The notes below the pieces were generated by a model. That model ran no database searches. It was given only the letters and a program-made list of their open reading frames with translations, and was not told the origin of the DNA. Shown here in pieces: positions 14,737 to 22,283 of a DNA stretch of 27,005 nt. The position numbers were made by a program, and so were the translations under genes. The stretch's first letter is position 1; every line of letters begins with the position of its first letter. The DNA is from STD1-80 sp043802745 (GTDB taxonomy: Bacteria; Patescibacteriota; Minisyncoccia; Minisyncoccales; CG1-02-41-26), in assembly GCA_043802745.1 (NCBI GenBank), contig JAZDKU010000025.1, positions 1-27,005 on the forward strand, in the 5' to 3' direction.

Positions 14737-15855
14737 ATGATTTGGACAAGAAAATTTTTAACAAAAATAAGTGCGTGGTTTAATAAAAAACCGCTTACGC
14801 CCCTAGATGAAACTTTGCGATTTCCTATCACTTCGAATGAATTTTTTAGTTTAATAAAAGAGGAATACGGGATTTCTTTTAAAAATCCATTAATTATTTA
14901 CAATGGCTATTTTTATTTTCGAAGTTATAAAGATTATTTTTTTCAATTGCTTATTCAACCAAGAACTTGTTTGATTTGCTGGCGGTTACTTAGAGAAATA
15001 AAAAAAGCAAAAATTTGTTGGGAGCAAAATGTAGAAATATTTCTAAATGAGTTTGATCAGCTAAAACATAAAGACTTGTCAGCCTTAAGCAACTCTGAAC
15101 TTTTTAAACATATTCAAGAAACCATTAAATTTGATGCTTGTTGGATGTTTAAATTAGGCTTTGGGTTGCCTATTATTTACCACTATCTTTTAGAAACCAT
15201 ACTTAACTTTCTTTATCGTTTATTAGTTAAGGACAAGAACACGCAAAATTACCACGAGCTTCTTGCTGGTTATCCCAATAAAAGAGAAGAAGCGGATTTG
15301 GCTTTTTGGGAAGTGGTTAAGGGCGATTTAACTTTAGATGATTATTTAGAGAAATACGGTTTGCGAGCAACTGACGCTAGTTTAATAGTTCCTACTATTG
15401 GTGAAAATAGAGAAGATATGCAGATGAGAGTTGATGCTTTTCGAAACATTTCTCTTTTAGATTTTGAGGAGATAAGAGAAAAACTTTTGAAGACAAGAAA
15501 TCTTAGAGAGGAATATGTATCAAAAAATTTTCGTTTTTGGGTTCCTTTTGGAAAAAAAATATTTAATAATATATTGAGGACAACCAGAGAGTATGCTCCG
15601 ATTAGGGAAACAAGAAGATTTTATTATACAAAAGGTTCTTATTTAATAAGGAAAGCTGTTCTTTTGCTAGGGGAAAGATTTAAATTTTTGGAAAAATCTG
15701 ATGACATTTTTTTCCTAACAAAAGACGAAATAGAAAGGGAAGTTCTTCAGCCAGGAACAATTGATAAAGAAAAGATTAAAGGCGAAATTATTAAAAGAAG
15801 AAAACAATGGCAAGAAAGGAGCGAGCACACCCCGCTAGAACAAATAAAATTATGA
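14737..15855 (+). CDS. PEP-utilising-enzyme-like linker protein, without ATP-grasp domain
   Basis: A 372-aa protein. The C-terminal half (about 195-350) resembles the central region of phosphoenolpyruvate synthase-like and rifampicin-phosphotransferase-like proteins, with a helical part containing RETRRFYYTKGSYLIRKAVL and the segment LEKSDDIFFLTKDEIE. The N-terminal half has hydrophobic helices (about 134-165) and no recognisable domain. There is no ATP-grasp domain and no PEP-binding barrel. Its last bases overlap the next gene, which codes for the swivelling phosphohistidine domain, in an ATGA junction (15852-15855), so the two products are probably made in equal amounts and work as one split protein. 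Substrate unknown. The gene starts 10 bases after rarA. Confidence 0.65.
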   Translation: MIWTRKFLTKISAWFNKKPLTPLDETLRFPITSNEFFSLIKEEYGISFKNPLIIYNGYFYFRSYKDYFFQLLIQPRTCLICWRLLREIKKAKICWEQNVEIFLNEFDQLKHKDLSALSNSELFKHIQETIKFDACWMFKLGFGLPIIYHYLLETILNFLYRLLVKDKNTQNYHELLAGYPNKREEADLAFWEVVKGDLTLDDYLEKYGLRATDASLIVPTIGENREDMQMRVDAFRNISLLDFEEIREKLLKTRNLREEYVSKNFRFWVPFGKKIFNNILRTTREYAPIRETRRFYYTKGSYLIRKAVLLLGERFKFLEKSDDIFFLTKDEIEREVLQPGTIDKEKIKGEIIKRRKQWQERSEHTPLEQIKL

Positions 15856-16178
15856 ACACATTAAAAGGTATCTCAATTGGCTCGGGCAAAATAACTGGAG
15901 AGGTTAAGCTTATTCTCTCAAAAAAAGATTTTATTAAATTTAAGCCAAATATGATTTTGGTTACAGAAGATACTGATCCAGACTGGACCCCTTTAATCAT
16001 TATCGCTAAAGGGGTTGTTACTGATTTAGGCGGTCGTTTGTGCCACGCTGCTATTATAGCGAGAGAATTTGGAAAGATAGCTATAATCGGGACTGAAAAA
16101 GCCACTAAGATACTGAAAAACGGCGATTTAGTTGAAATTGACGCTGATAATGGAACGGTGATGGTTTTAAGTAGGTGA
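15852..16178 (+). CDS. Stand-alone PEP-utilising mobile (phosphohistidine swivel) domain
   Basis: A 108-aa protein that is almost exactly one PEP-utilisers mobile domain (PF00391 type). It starts MNTLKGISIGSGKITGEVKLI and includes MILVTEDTDPDWTPLIIIAKGVVTDLGG, and then the active-site segment GGRLCHAAIIAREFGK in which the histidine (about residue 72) would carry the phosphate. The family usually has GG..SHAAI.ARE; the serine before the histidine is a cysteine here. In PEP synthase and pyruvate phosphate dikinase this domain shuttles phosphate between two active sites, neither of which is encoded here. I start at ATG 15852, in ATGA overlap with the preceding stop; the in-frame ATG at 15807 would add 15 residues inside the upstream gene. 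Confidence 0.85.
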   Translation: MNTLKGISIGSGKITGEVKLILSKKDFIKFKPNMILVTEDTDPDWTPLIIIAKGVVTDLGGRLCHAAIIAREFGKIAIIGTEKATKILKNGDLVEIDADNGTVMVLSR

Positions 16179-16203
16179 TGTTCTAATAAATTAAGAGGTT
16201 TTT

Positions 16204-17748
16204 GTGATAAAATTTGAAAATATGGATAAAATAATAGTTTTAGATTTTGGCGGGCAGTATTGCCACCTTATATCAAGGAGAATTAGGGATCTGGGCGTTT
16301 ATTCAGAGGTTTTGCCTTGCGACACTAGCAAAGAAAAACTATTAAAAATTAGCGGTCTAAAGGGATTAATTTTTTCTGGCGGAGCGGCTTCTGTTTACGA
16401 TGCCGCCTCTCCAAAGTGTGGCAAAGAAACGCTTGAATTGGCCATTCCGATTTTAGGTATCTGTTATGGCCATCAATTAATTGCTTTTTTAAAACAAGGG
16501 GAGGTGGTTTCTGGCGAGCATGGCGAATACGGCTTAACTGAATTAAATATTATCAAAGAAACTGTTTTGCTAGAAGGTTTGCAAAATATAGAACAGGTCT
16601 GGATGAATCATAGAGATATTGTAAAGAATTTACCGCTTGTTTTTTCTATTACTGGCTCAACTCAGAATTCCCCTGTGGCTGTTTTTGAGAATAGAACTGA
16701 AAATCTTTACGGGGTTCAGTTTCACCCAGAAGTTAGCCACACAGAACGAGGAAATAAAATTTTTGAAAATTTTATTTTTAATATATGTATGGCGAAAAAA
16801 AGTTGGGGCGTAGAAAATATTCTAGAGAATATTATTCAGGAAGCAAAAGAAAAAATAGGAGGCAAAAGAGCTATTCTTGGCTTGTCGGGAGGAGTTGATT
16901 CCTCAACTGTTGCTATTTTAATGGAAAAAGCAATTGGCAAAAATTTAATTGCTGTTTATGTGGATACTGGTTTGATGAGATACAGAGAAACCGAATTTAT
17001 TGAGCAAACATTTTCAAAATTTAATTTAGACCTAAGGGTTGTGAGAGCTGGAAAAAGGTTTTTTGAAGCATTAAAAAATGTGGATGACCCAGAAACCAAA
17101 AGAAAAATTATTGGCAAGTTATTTATTGATATATTTGAAGAGATCGCCAAAACAGAGAGGGCTGAGGTTTTAATTCAAGGCACAATTTATTCCGACAGAA
17201 TAGAGAGTGGTATTACCCAACACTCTTCAAAGATAAAATCGCATCATAATGTCGGTGGGCTTCCAGAAAAAATGAATCTGCAGGTTTATGAGCCTCTTCG
17301 CAATTTATATAAAGATGAAGTCAGGAAAATCGCTAAAGAGTTAAACTTACCACATGAAATAATCCGCCGCCAAGTTTTCCCGGGACCTGGCTTGGCAATA
17401 AGAATGCTGGGAGAAGTAACGCCAGAAAAAACAGAGATTGTAAGAAAGGCCAGTTATATTGTTGAAGAAGAGCTTAAAAAAGCAGGGCTTTACGATAAAG
17501 CTTGGATGGCTTTCGCGGTTCTATTGCCCATAAAAAGCGTGGGTATTCAGGGGGACGAAAGAAGCTACAAATATCCCATAGTGGTAAGGATAGTTGAATC
17601 CAAAGACGCAATGACTGCTAATTTTGCGAAAATTCCCTATGAAGTATTGGAAGCCATTTCCACTAAAATTACCAATGAAGTTAAAGAAGTGAACAGGGTA
17701 GTTTATGATATTTCCAACAAGCCCCCAGCCACAATGGAATGGGAATAG
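16204..17748 (+). CDS. guaA: GMP synthase, glutamine-hydrolysing
   Basis: A full-length GuaA (514 aa) that makes GMP from XMP, glutamine and ATP. The N-terminal class I amidotransferase has nucleophile C87 in LGICYGHQ and the partners H174 and E176 in VQFHPEVSHTERG. The ATP pyrophosphatase domain carries the loop LSGGVDSST (227-235), and the C-terminal dimerisation/XMP domain ends NRVVYDISNKPPATMEWE, the invariant GuaA tail. All catalytic residues are present. Start choice: GTG 16204 has AGAGG five bases upstream; ATG 16222, six codons later, begins MDKIIVLDFGGQYCHL like many homologues but has only A/T before it. I keep GTG, with modest certainty. No GuaB gene is nearby, so XMP synthesis cannot be judged. 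Confidence 0.96.
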   Translation: MIKFENMDKIIVLDFGGQYCHLISRRIRDLGVYSEVLPCDTSKEKLLKISGLKGLIFSGGAASVYDAASPKCGKETLELAIPILGICYGHQLIAFLKQGEVVSGEHGEYGLTELNIIKETVLLEGLQNIEQVWMNHRDIVKNLPLVFSITGSTQNSPVAVFENRTENLYGVQFHPEVSHTERGNKIFENFIFNICMAKKSWGVENILENIIQEAKEKIGGKRAILGLSGGVDSSTVAILMEKAIGKNLIAVYVDTGLMRYRETEFIEQTFSKFNLDLRVVRAGKRFFEALKNVDDPETKRKIIGKLFIDIFEEIAKTERAEVLIQGTIYSDRIESGITQHSSKIKSHHNVGGLPEKMNLQVYEPLRNLYKDEVRKIAKELNLPHEIIRRQVFPGPGLAIRMLGEVTPEKTEIVRKASYIVEEELKKAGLYDKAWMAFAVLLPIKSVGIQGDERSYKYPIVVRIVESKDAMTANFAKIPYEVLEAISTKITNEVKEVNRVVYDISNKPPATMEWE

Positions 17749-17800
17749 AACTTGCTGTCAGACAAACAAAAGTCAAATATTATTATCTATAAATAAAAAT

Positions 17801-18229
17801 ATGCCAACAAAAAATTTTGGCGCGGGAATACATATTGCAATTAAGAGGGGTGGCAACTTTTTAATTTTGAAAAAGAGCGTCAGCGACAAAGACGATGCTG
17901 GCCACTGGGATTTGCCTGGTGGCGGTATTGAATTTGGCGAGCAACCCCTTGAGACCGCAATAAGGGAAGCTAAAGAAGAGGCGGGTATAAAAGTTGAGAT
18001 AACTAAGATTTTAACTACTTGGGCTATGCCTTATGGCAGGAAGTGGTCAATAGAGGTTTTGCTTGAAGGAAAATATCTAAGCGGCAATATTAAACTAAGC
18101 CCTGAGCACTCCGAGTATAAATGGGTAAACAAACAAGAATTAAAAGCTATCAGGCCGAAAGGCCTTTTTGTGCGAGTGCTGTTAAATCATGTATACAAGA
18201 ACTTGCCCGATCAATTAGAAAATATTTAA
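17801..18229 (+). CDS. Nudix hydrolase
   Basis: A 142-aa single-domain Nudix protein. The Nudix box runs from G41 to I63: G-x5-E47-x7-R55-E56-x-x-E59-E60-x-G-I, with all metal-binding glutamates present. The family cleaves nucleoside diphosphates linked to another group, such as oxidised dNTPs, NADH or sugar nucleotides; the substrate cannot be set from sequence. ADP-ribose/8-oxo-dGTP-type hydrolases of this short length are often house-cleaning enzymes. I use ATG 17801, since the open frame upstream to 17705 lies in the guaA coding region and is not needed for the fold. The gene starts 52 bases after guaA and ends 1 base before the first REP palindrome. Confidence 0.92.
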   Translation: MPTKNFGAGIHIAIKRGGNFLILKKSVSDKDDAGHWDLPGGGIEFGEQPLETAIREAKEEAGIKVEITKILTTWAMPYGRKWSIEVLLEGKYLSGNIKLSPEHSEYKWVNKQELKAIRPKGLFVRVLLNHVYKNLPDQLENI

Positions 18230-18230
18230 A

Positions 18231-18254
18231 GTAGCGGAGGTCGAACTACCGCTA
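18231..18254. repeat. REP palindrome, copy 1 (upstream of the transposase)
   Basis: TAGCGG ... CCGCTA arms, then A/A mismatch, GGT paired with ACT (one G-T), and a CGA loop. It is the reverse-complement form of copies 2 and 3 with one base changed. It ends seven bases before the transposase ATG at 18261. Confidence 0.85.
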
Positions 18255-18260
18255 AAATTT

Positions 18261-18971
18261 ATGCCAGAAAGAAAAAGTATTTTTTTAAATGATGAAATTT
18301 ATCATATAACAGCAAGAAGAATCGGAGAAGATTTGCTGTTTAAAGATGTAAAAGATTATTATAGAGGAATTTTTTCTATTTTTGAGCTTAATAACTTAAA
18401 TTATGTTGAAATTAGGAAACGAAGAGCTGAAAGAGCTCAATGGAAAAAGAAAAGTAGCGGTAGTCCGACCTCCGCTACTTTAGAGCCAGACAAAAGAGAT
18501 AAGTTGGTAGAAATTCTTGCATTCTCTTTTATGCCAAACCATATCCATCTTTTATTAAAACAAATAAAAGACGACGGCATTAGTAAATTTATGCAAAAAT
18601 GTTGTGGAGGGTACGCTAGATATTTTAAAGAAAAATATAAAGAACTAAACAAGGGTTATTTTTTTCAGAATAGATTTCATGCTACACACATAGAGGATGA
18701 TAACCAATTAAAAACCGCGTTTGTTTATGTTCACACAAATCCAATTGCTTTAATTGAGCCAGGGTGGAAGGAAAATGGCATTATAAACCCCGAAAAGGCA
18801 ATAGATTTTTTAGAAAATTATAAATGGTCTAGCTATCAAGACTATATTGGCAAAGAAAATTTTTCTTCGGTTACTCAAAGAGAGTTTTTATCGGAAGCAA
18901 TGGAGGGGGTAAAAGGATGTCGAGGCTCTGTGGAAGATTGGATAAAATATAAACAAATAATAAAAAAGTAG
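18261..18971 (+). CDS. REP-associated tyrosine transposase (RAYT, IS200/Y1 HUH family)
   Basis: A 236-aa transposase. The HUH motif is H94-I-H96 in FMPNHIHLLLK; the candidate catalytic tyrosine is Y156 in FVYVHTNPI. NGYFF/NRFHATHI (about 131-144) and WSSYQDYIG (about 189) are also seen in RAYTs. These single-strand DNA enzymes do not sit between normal insertion-sequence ends but act on REP palindromes. Here REP copies stand immediately before the gene, at its stop codon (the TAG at 18969-18971 is part of copy 3), and inside the gene: residues 64-74 (KSSGSPTSATL) are coded by copy 2, in a linker before the HUH strand. The frame is intact, so the protein may be active. Its own GC is close to that of neighbours. 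Confidence 0.93.
   Translation: MPERKSIFLNDEIYHITARRIGEDLLFKDVKDYYRGIFSIFELNNLNYVEIRKRRAERAQWKKKSSGSPTSATLEPDKRDKLVEILAFSFMPNHIHLLLKQIKDDGISKFMQKCCGGYARYFKEKYKELNKGYFFQNRFHATHIEDDNQLKTAFVYVHTNPIALIEPGWKENGIINPEKAIDFLENYKWSSYQDYIGKENFSSVTQREFLSEAMEGVKGCRGSVEDWIKYKQIIKK
18451..18480. repeat. REP palindrome, copy 2, inside the transposase reading frame
   Basis: The arms AAAGTAGCGG and CCGCTACTTT are perfect 10-bp complements around TAGTCCGACCT. The core 18454-18477 is identical to copy 3. It is read in frame with no stop and codes for a Ser/Thr/Pro-rich linker of the RAYT. Confidence 0.9.
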
Positions 18972-18991
18972 CGGTAGTCCGACCTCCGCTA
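18968..18991. repeat. REP palindrome, copy 3 (overlaps the transposase stop codon)
   Basis: GTAGCGGTAG, then TCCGACCTCCGCTA: identical to the core of copy 2 and inverted relative to copy 1. Its second to fourth bases are the TAG stop of the transposase, so the palindrome is fixed to the 3' end of the gene. Confidence 0.88.
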
Positions 18992-19005
18992 TTTGATTTT
19001 TTAGA

Positions 19006-19053
19006 AAAGTCAAGTCTCTAAGGGTTGACCTGTTTGAAGGGCTAAACTATATT
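19006..19053 (+). promoter_or_regulatory. Sigma70-type promoter with the same upstream dyad as the ATPase operon
   Basis: -35 TTGACC (19025-19030), 17-base spacer, -10 TATATT (19048-19053). The 24 bases 19006-19029 match 3859-3883 apart from one substitution and one missing base. It lies 48 bases before the 38-aa reading frame at 19102. Confidence 0.65.
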
Positions 19054-19101
19054 AAAGCCAGAATTATTTATTTTATAGATTTTTTTAGGGGAGGGCGCAA
19101 G

Positions 19102-19218
19102 ATGATTCCGATGTGGGTTCTTCATTGGTCTTTGTATACTACTGTTGCTGTCATGGCTTGTGGGATTACAAGGGGTTTCGTGTGGCCTTTAATAAAAAGA
19201 GTTATTAAAGGCAAATAA
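19102..19218 (+). CDS. 38-aa membrane miniprotein (hypothetical)
   Basis: I do not recognise this protein. ATG 19102 opens a 38-codon frame ending in TAA at 19216-19218. The start is preceded by GGGGAGGG (19088-19095), one of the few strong ribosome binding sites in the window, at a spacing of six bases. The product begins MIPMWVLHWSLYTT, has one hydrophobic segment (about residues 4-21, with W, V, L, A and one C) and a basic tail PLIKRVIKGK, so it would be a single-span protein with its positive end in the cytoplasm. A promoter (19025-19053) stands in front and a hairpin (19225-19264) behind, so it has a complete transcription unit of its own. That arrangement is the main reason to believe it is real. 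Confidence 0.65.
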   Translation: MIPMWVLHWSLYTTVAVMACGITRGFVWPLIKRVIKGK

Positions 19219-19224
19219 ATATAT

Positions 19225-19264
19225 TTATGCCAAACAGGTAAAGTTTTTACTTTATTTGGCATAA
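19225..19264 (+). terminator. Hairpin after the 38-aa gene, probable terminator
   Basis: TTATGCCAAA (19225-19234) and TTTGGCATAA (19255-19264) pair over 10 bp, with an inner GTAAA/TTTAC helix in the loop. A CTCTTT run and, after 9 bases, a T6 tract follow. The late T tract makes it a weaker case than the terminator at 2017. Confidence 0.6.
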
Positions 19265-19329
19265 CTCTTTAGGGATTTTTTATAGCTTCGGCTGTTTTTT
19301 TGTTTGTAGGTGCTATATAATTGCTTAAT

Positions 19330-22239
19330 ATGGCGGTTGATTTGGAGAAATTAAATAATGAGCAAAGGCAGGCGGTTGGTTATCAGGATGGCCCGCTTTT
19401 GATTGTGGCGGGAGCTGGCACTGGCAAAACCAGAGTAATAACCGACCGCATTGCCTATTTAATAGAGCAAGGCTTAGCCAAACCAGAGGAAATTTTGGCT
19501 TTAACTTTCACGGAAAAGGCGGCTCTGGAAATGGAAGAGCGAGTAGATAGGGAAATGGACTTTGGCTACTCTGATATTTGGGTATCTACTTTTCATAGTT
19601 TTGCGGAGAGAGTTTTAAGGGAAAATGGCCTTGATATTGGCTTGCCAGATTTTAAATTACTTGACCAAACAGGCGCTTGGCTTTTAATGCGCCAAAACTT
19701 AGAGAATTTAAATTTAAAATATTATAAACCCCTTGGCAATCCAAATAGGTTTATCAAAGCTTTACTTGACCATTTTTCCAAATGCAAAGACCAAATGATT
19801 TATCCAAAAGAATACTTGGAATATAGCGAAAACAATTTGGAATTAGAAGACGAAGAAAGAATTAAAGAAGTTGCCAATGCCTATCACAGCTACCAGCAGT
19901 TGCTTTTAGAAAATAATTTTTTAGATTTTGGCGATTTAATAAATTATTGCTTGCAATTATTTCAAAAACGGCCTTTAATTTTGCAAAAATACAGGGAAAA
20001 ATTTAAATATATTTTGCTTGATGAGTTCCAAGACACAAACAAAGCCCAGTATGAGCTTATTAAGATATTGACAAATGACCAGAAGAATGTTCTTGTTTGT
20101 TTCGACGATGACCAGGCAATTTACCACTGGAGGGGCGCCTCTATAAATAACATTAAACAGTTCAAAGAAGACTTTCCTGGCACTAAAGAAATTTGTTTGG
20201 TGAAAAATTATCGGTCGGGCCAGGAGATTTTGGATTTATCATATAAATTTATTCAAGCTAATAACCCCAATAGGCTTGAGTTTATTTCTAAAATAGACAA
20301 AAAACTTCAAGCGCAAACTAAGCAAGAAAGCTTTGTTAAGTATTTGCACTATAAATCTCTAAATGAAGAAGCTAAAGAAGTAGCTAATATTATTGTTTCA
20401 ATTTTAGAAAAAGAAAAAGATACGCGCTTGAGTGATTTTGCCATTTTAGTGCGAGCCAATGATTCAGCTGTGCCTTTTGCTGGCGCTTTGGACAAAGCGG
20501 GGCTAGTGTATCAATTTTTGGCCTCAAGAGGGCTTTTCCAAAAGCCAGTTATTTTAGATGTTATTTCTTATTTAAAGCTTTTAGATAATTACCACGAAAG
20601 CTTGGCTTTATACCGGGTTTTATCTTTACCATTTTTAAATATAGACACCAAAGATATAATGCTCATTACCCAAGAAAGCCACAAGCACAGCCAATCTGTT
20701 TTTGAAACCTTATCTCGAATTTCAATGGTTAAGAGCATAACTCATCCAACTTTAAATAAAATAACTTTTTTACTTTCTTTGATATCTCGCCATACGGAAA
20801 TGGCTAAAACCAAATCAATTAGTGAAATTTTTGTCGCTTTTTTAAATGATTCTGGTTTTTTAAAGTATTTGGTAGAAAAAGACAAACTTTGGGAGATTGA
20901 TTTTTTAAGTCAGTTTTACAAAAAAATACAGGGGTTTAAAGATTCGTCAATCGACCCGTCATTAAAAAATTTTTTAGCCCAGCTAACCTTGGAAATTGAA
21001 AGCGGGGAGCAGGGCAAAATGGAGTTTGATATAGACCAGGGCCCGGACACAATAAAAATAATGACAGTTCATTCAGCCAAGGGCTTGGAGTTTAAATATG
21101 TTTTTGTGGTTAGCTTAGTGGATAAGCGTTTTCCCTCTATTGAAAGAAAAGAAGCTATTGAAATTCCCGAAGCCCTAGTTAAAGAACAAGCTGGGCAAGG
21201 GGATATTCATTTGCAAGAAGAACGGCGGCTTTTTTATGTGGCTATGACCCGAGCCAAGCAAGGCCTATTTTTAACTTCTGCCTCAAGCTATGGAGGTAAA
21301 ACCAGTAAAAAACCATCTATTTTTTTGCTGGAATTAGGACTTGCCACGCCGAAGCCCCACGCGAAGGCGGGTTCAGAGCAAGCCTTAGACGAAGTTTCCA
21401 AAGAGCCTCCAGAATTAAATATTGAAAAATGGCCAATACCTGACCATTTTTCCTACACGCAAATAGCTGCTTTTAACAAATGCCCTTATCAATATAAGCT
21501 AGCCCACATCTTAAAAATACCGATAAAGGGCAAGGCCAGTTTTTCGTTTGGCAAAACCTTGCACAATACTTTAGACGATTTTTTGCGAAAATATTTTCAA
21601 TCAGCAAACAAAGCCCAAGAATCCCTCTTCGGCTTCACCTCTAGCAGTGTACGAGGTCAGACCTCGTACAGCTTTGAGGATTTGATAGAGATTTATGAAA
21701 AAAACTGGCTAGGGGAGTGGTATGAAAGCAAATCGCAAAAAGCTGATTATAAAAAGCTTGGCAGAGAAATTTTAAAAAACTTTTATGAAGATTTTATAAA
21801 AAATCCGCCTAAGGTTTTAAAAATTAATAATGAGTTGGCCTTAGAAAAAACTTTTCACTTAAAAACTGGGGAGCATACTTTAATTGGCAAGATTGACCGT
21901 ATTGATGAGGTGGTAGGCGGGGTTTGCTTAATTGATTATAAGACCGGCAAGAAAAAAGATAAATTAGAGAAAGACGACAAAATCCAGCTTTTGCTTTATC
22001 AAATAGCGACCGAAGAATATTTAAAATTAAATCCAGTTGAGCTTGCTTATTATTATTTAGAAAGCGGGGAAAAAATAACATTTTTAGGTACAGAGCAGGA
22101 AAAGCAAAAATTAAGAGATGAGATTGTCCAAACAATTAAAAAAATTTATTCTAGCAATTTTAAAGCCACCCCAGGCTTTCATTGCCAATTCTGCGACTTT
22201 CGCGACATCTGCCAATTCACCACGGGCGACGAAAATTAG
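19330..22239 (+). CDS. UvrD/PcrA-type helicase fused to a C-terminal Fe-S PD-(D/E)XK nuclease
   Basis: A 969-aa superfamily 1A helicase with a RecB/AddB-like nuclease tail. Helicase motifs: Walker A AGAGTGKTRV (27-36), DEFQDTNKAQYE, CFDDDQAIYHWRGA, NYRSGQEIL, TVHSAKGLEFKYVFV and EERRLFYVAMTRAK. The nuclease has GKIDRID and IDYKTGKK (about 853-875) and four cysteines, C718 and C952-x2-C955-x5-C961, the 4Fe-4S pattern of AddB and Cas4. It should unwind and trim broken DNA ends in repair. Start: ATG 19330; an in-frame TTG at 19321 is less likely. A TATAAT at 19316-19321 just before the ATG hints at a nearly leaderless mRNA, without a good -35. Residues 773-782 are coded by a palindrome, and 21343-21371 is a GC-rich insert in the linker between helicase and nuclease. 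Confidence 0.95.
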   Translation: MAVDLEKLNNEQRQAVGYQDGPLLIVAGAGTGKTRVITDRIAYLIEQGLAKPEEILALTFTEKAALEMEERVDREMDFGYSDIWVSTFHSFAERVLRENGLDIGLPDFKLLDQTGAWLLMRQNLENLNLKYYKPLGNPNRFIKALLDHFSKCKDQMIYPKEYLEYSENNLELEDEERIKEVANAYHSYQQLLLENNFLDFGDLINYCLQLFQKRPLILQKYREKFKYILLDEFQDTNKAQYELIKILTNDQKNVLVCFDDDQAIYHWRGASINNIKQFKEDFPGTKEICLVKNYRSGQEILDLSYKFIQANNPNRLEFISKIDKKLQAQTKQESFVKYLHYKSLNEEAKEVANIIVSILEKEKDTRLSDFAILVRANDSAVPFAGALDKAGLVYQFLASRGLFQKPVILDVISYLKLLDNYHESLALYRVLSLPFLNIDTKDIMLITQESHKHSQSVFETLSRISMVKSITHPTLNKITFLLSLISRHTEMAKTKSISEIFVAFLNDSGFLKYLVEKDKLWEIDFLSQFYKKIQGFKDSSIDPSLKNFLAQLTLEIESGEQGKMEFDIDQGPDTIKIMTVHSAKGLEFKYVFVVSLVDKRFPSIERKEAIEIPEALVKEQAGQGDIHLQEERRLFYVAMTRAKQGLFLTSASSYGGKTSKKPSIFLLELGLATPKPHAKAGSEQALDEVSKEPPELNIEKWPIPDHFSYTQIAAFNKCPYQYKLAHILKIPIKGKASFSFGKTLHNTLDDFLRKYFQSANKAQESLFGFTSSSVRGQTSYSFEDLIEIYEKNWLGEWYESKSQKADYKKLGREILKNFYEDFIKNPPKVLKINNELALEKTFHLKTGEHTLIGKIDRIDEVVGGVCLIDYKTGKKKDKLEKDDKIQLLLYQIATEEYLKLNPVELAYYYLESGEKITFLGTEQEKQKLRDEIVQTIKKIYSSNFKATPGFHCQFCDFRDICQFTTGDEN
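21343..21371. repeat. GC-rich palindrome-like insert in the helicase-nuclease linker
   Basis: CGCC (21347-21350) and GGCG (21366-21369) flank GAAGCCCCACGCGAA, which itself repeats CGAAG. Far richer in G and C than its surroundings, it codes for ATPKPHAKAG, a Pro/Ala-rich linker. A repeat insertion is inferred from composition only. Confidence 0.4.
21648..21670. repeat. REP-like palindrome inside the helicase-nuclease reading frame
   Basis: TGTACGAGGTC (21648-21658), a central A, and GACCTCGTACA (21660-21670) are perfect 11-bp arms. The GGTC-x-GAC centre is the same as in the RAYT's REPs (GGTCGGAC). It is read in frame as SVRGQTSYS, between helicase and nuclease core motifs. Confidence 0.8.
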
Positions 22240-22249
22240 CAAAAACTCC

Positions 22250-22277
22250 TTGACATTTTTTTACTATTTGCTAATTT
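22250..22277 (+). promoter_or_regulatory. Promoter for the structured RNA
   Basis: A perfect -35 TTGACA (22250-22255), a 16-base spacer and -10 TAATTT (22272-22277). Transcription would begin near 22284, about 17 bases before the first paired element. No reading frame starts in the following 300 bases that looks coding. Confidence 0.55.
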
Positions 22278-22283
22278 ATAAAT

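Noticed and set aside
15840..15860. Programmed -1 frameshift joining the two PEP-utilising proteins
   Set aside because: No canonical X-XXY-YYZ slippery heptamer in frame; an ATGA restart explains the junction more simply. A sequencing or real frameshift remains possible.
17705..17800. N-terminal extension of the Nudix gene into guaA
   Set aside because: These codons overlap the conserved end of guaA, and the fold begins after ATG 17801.
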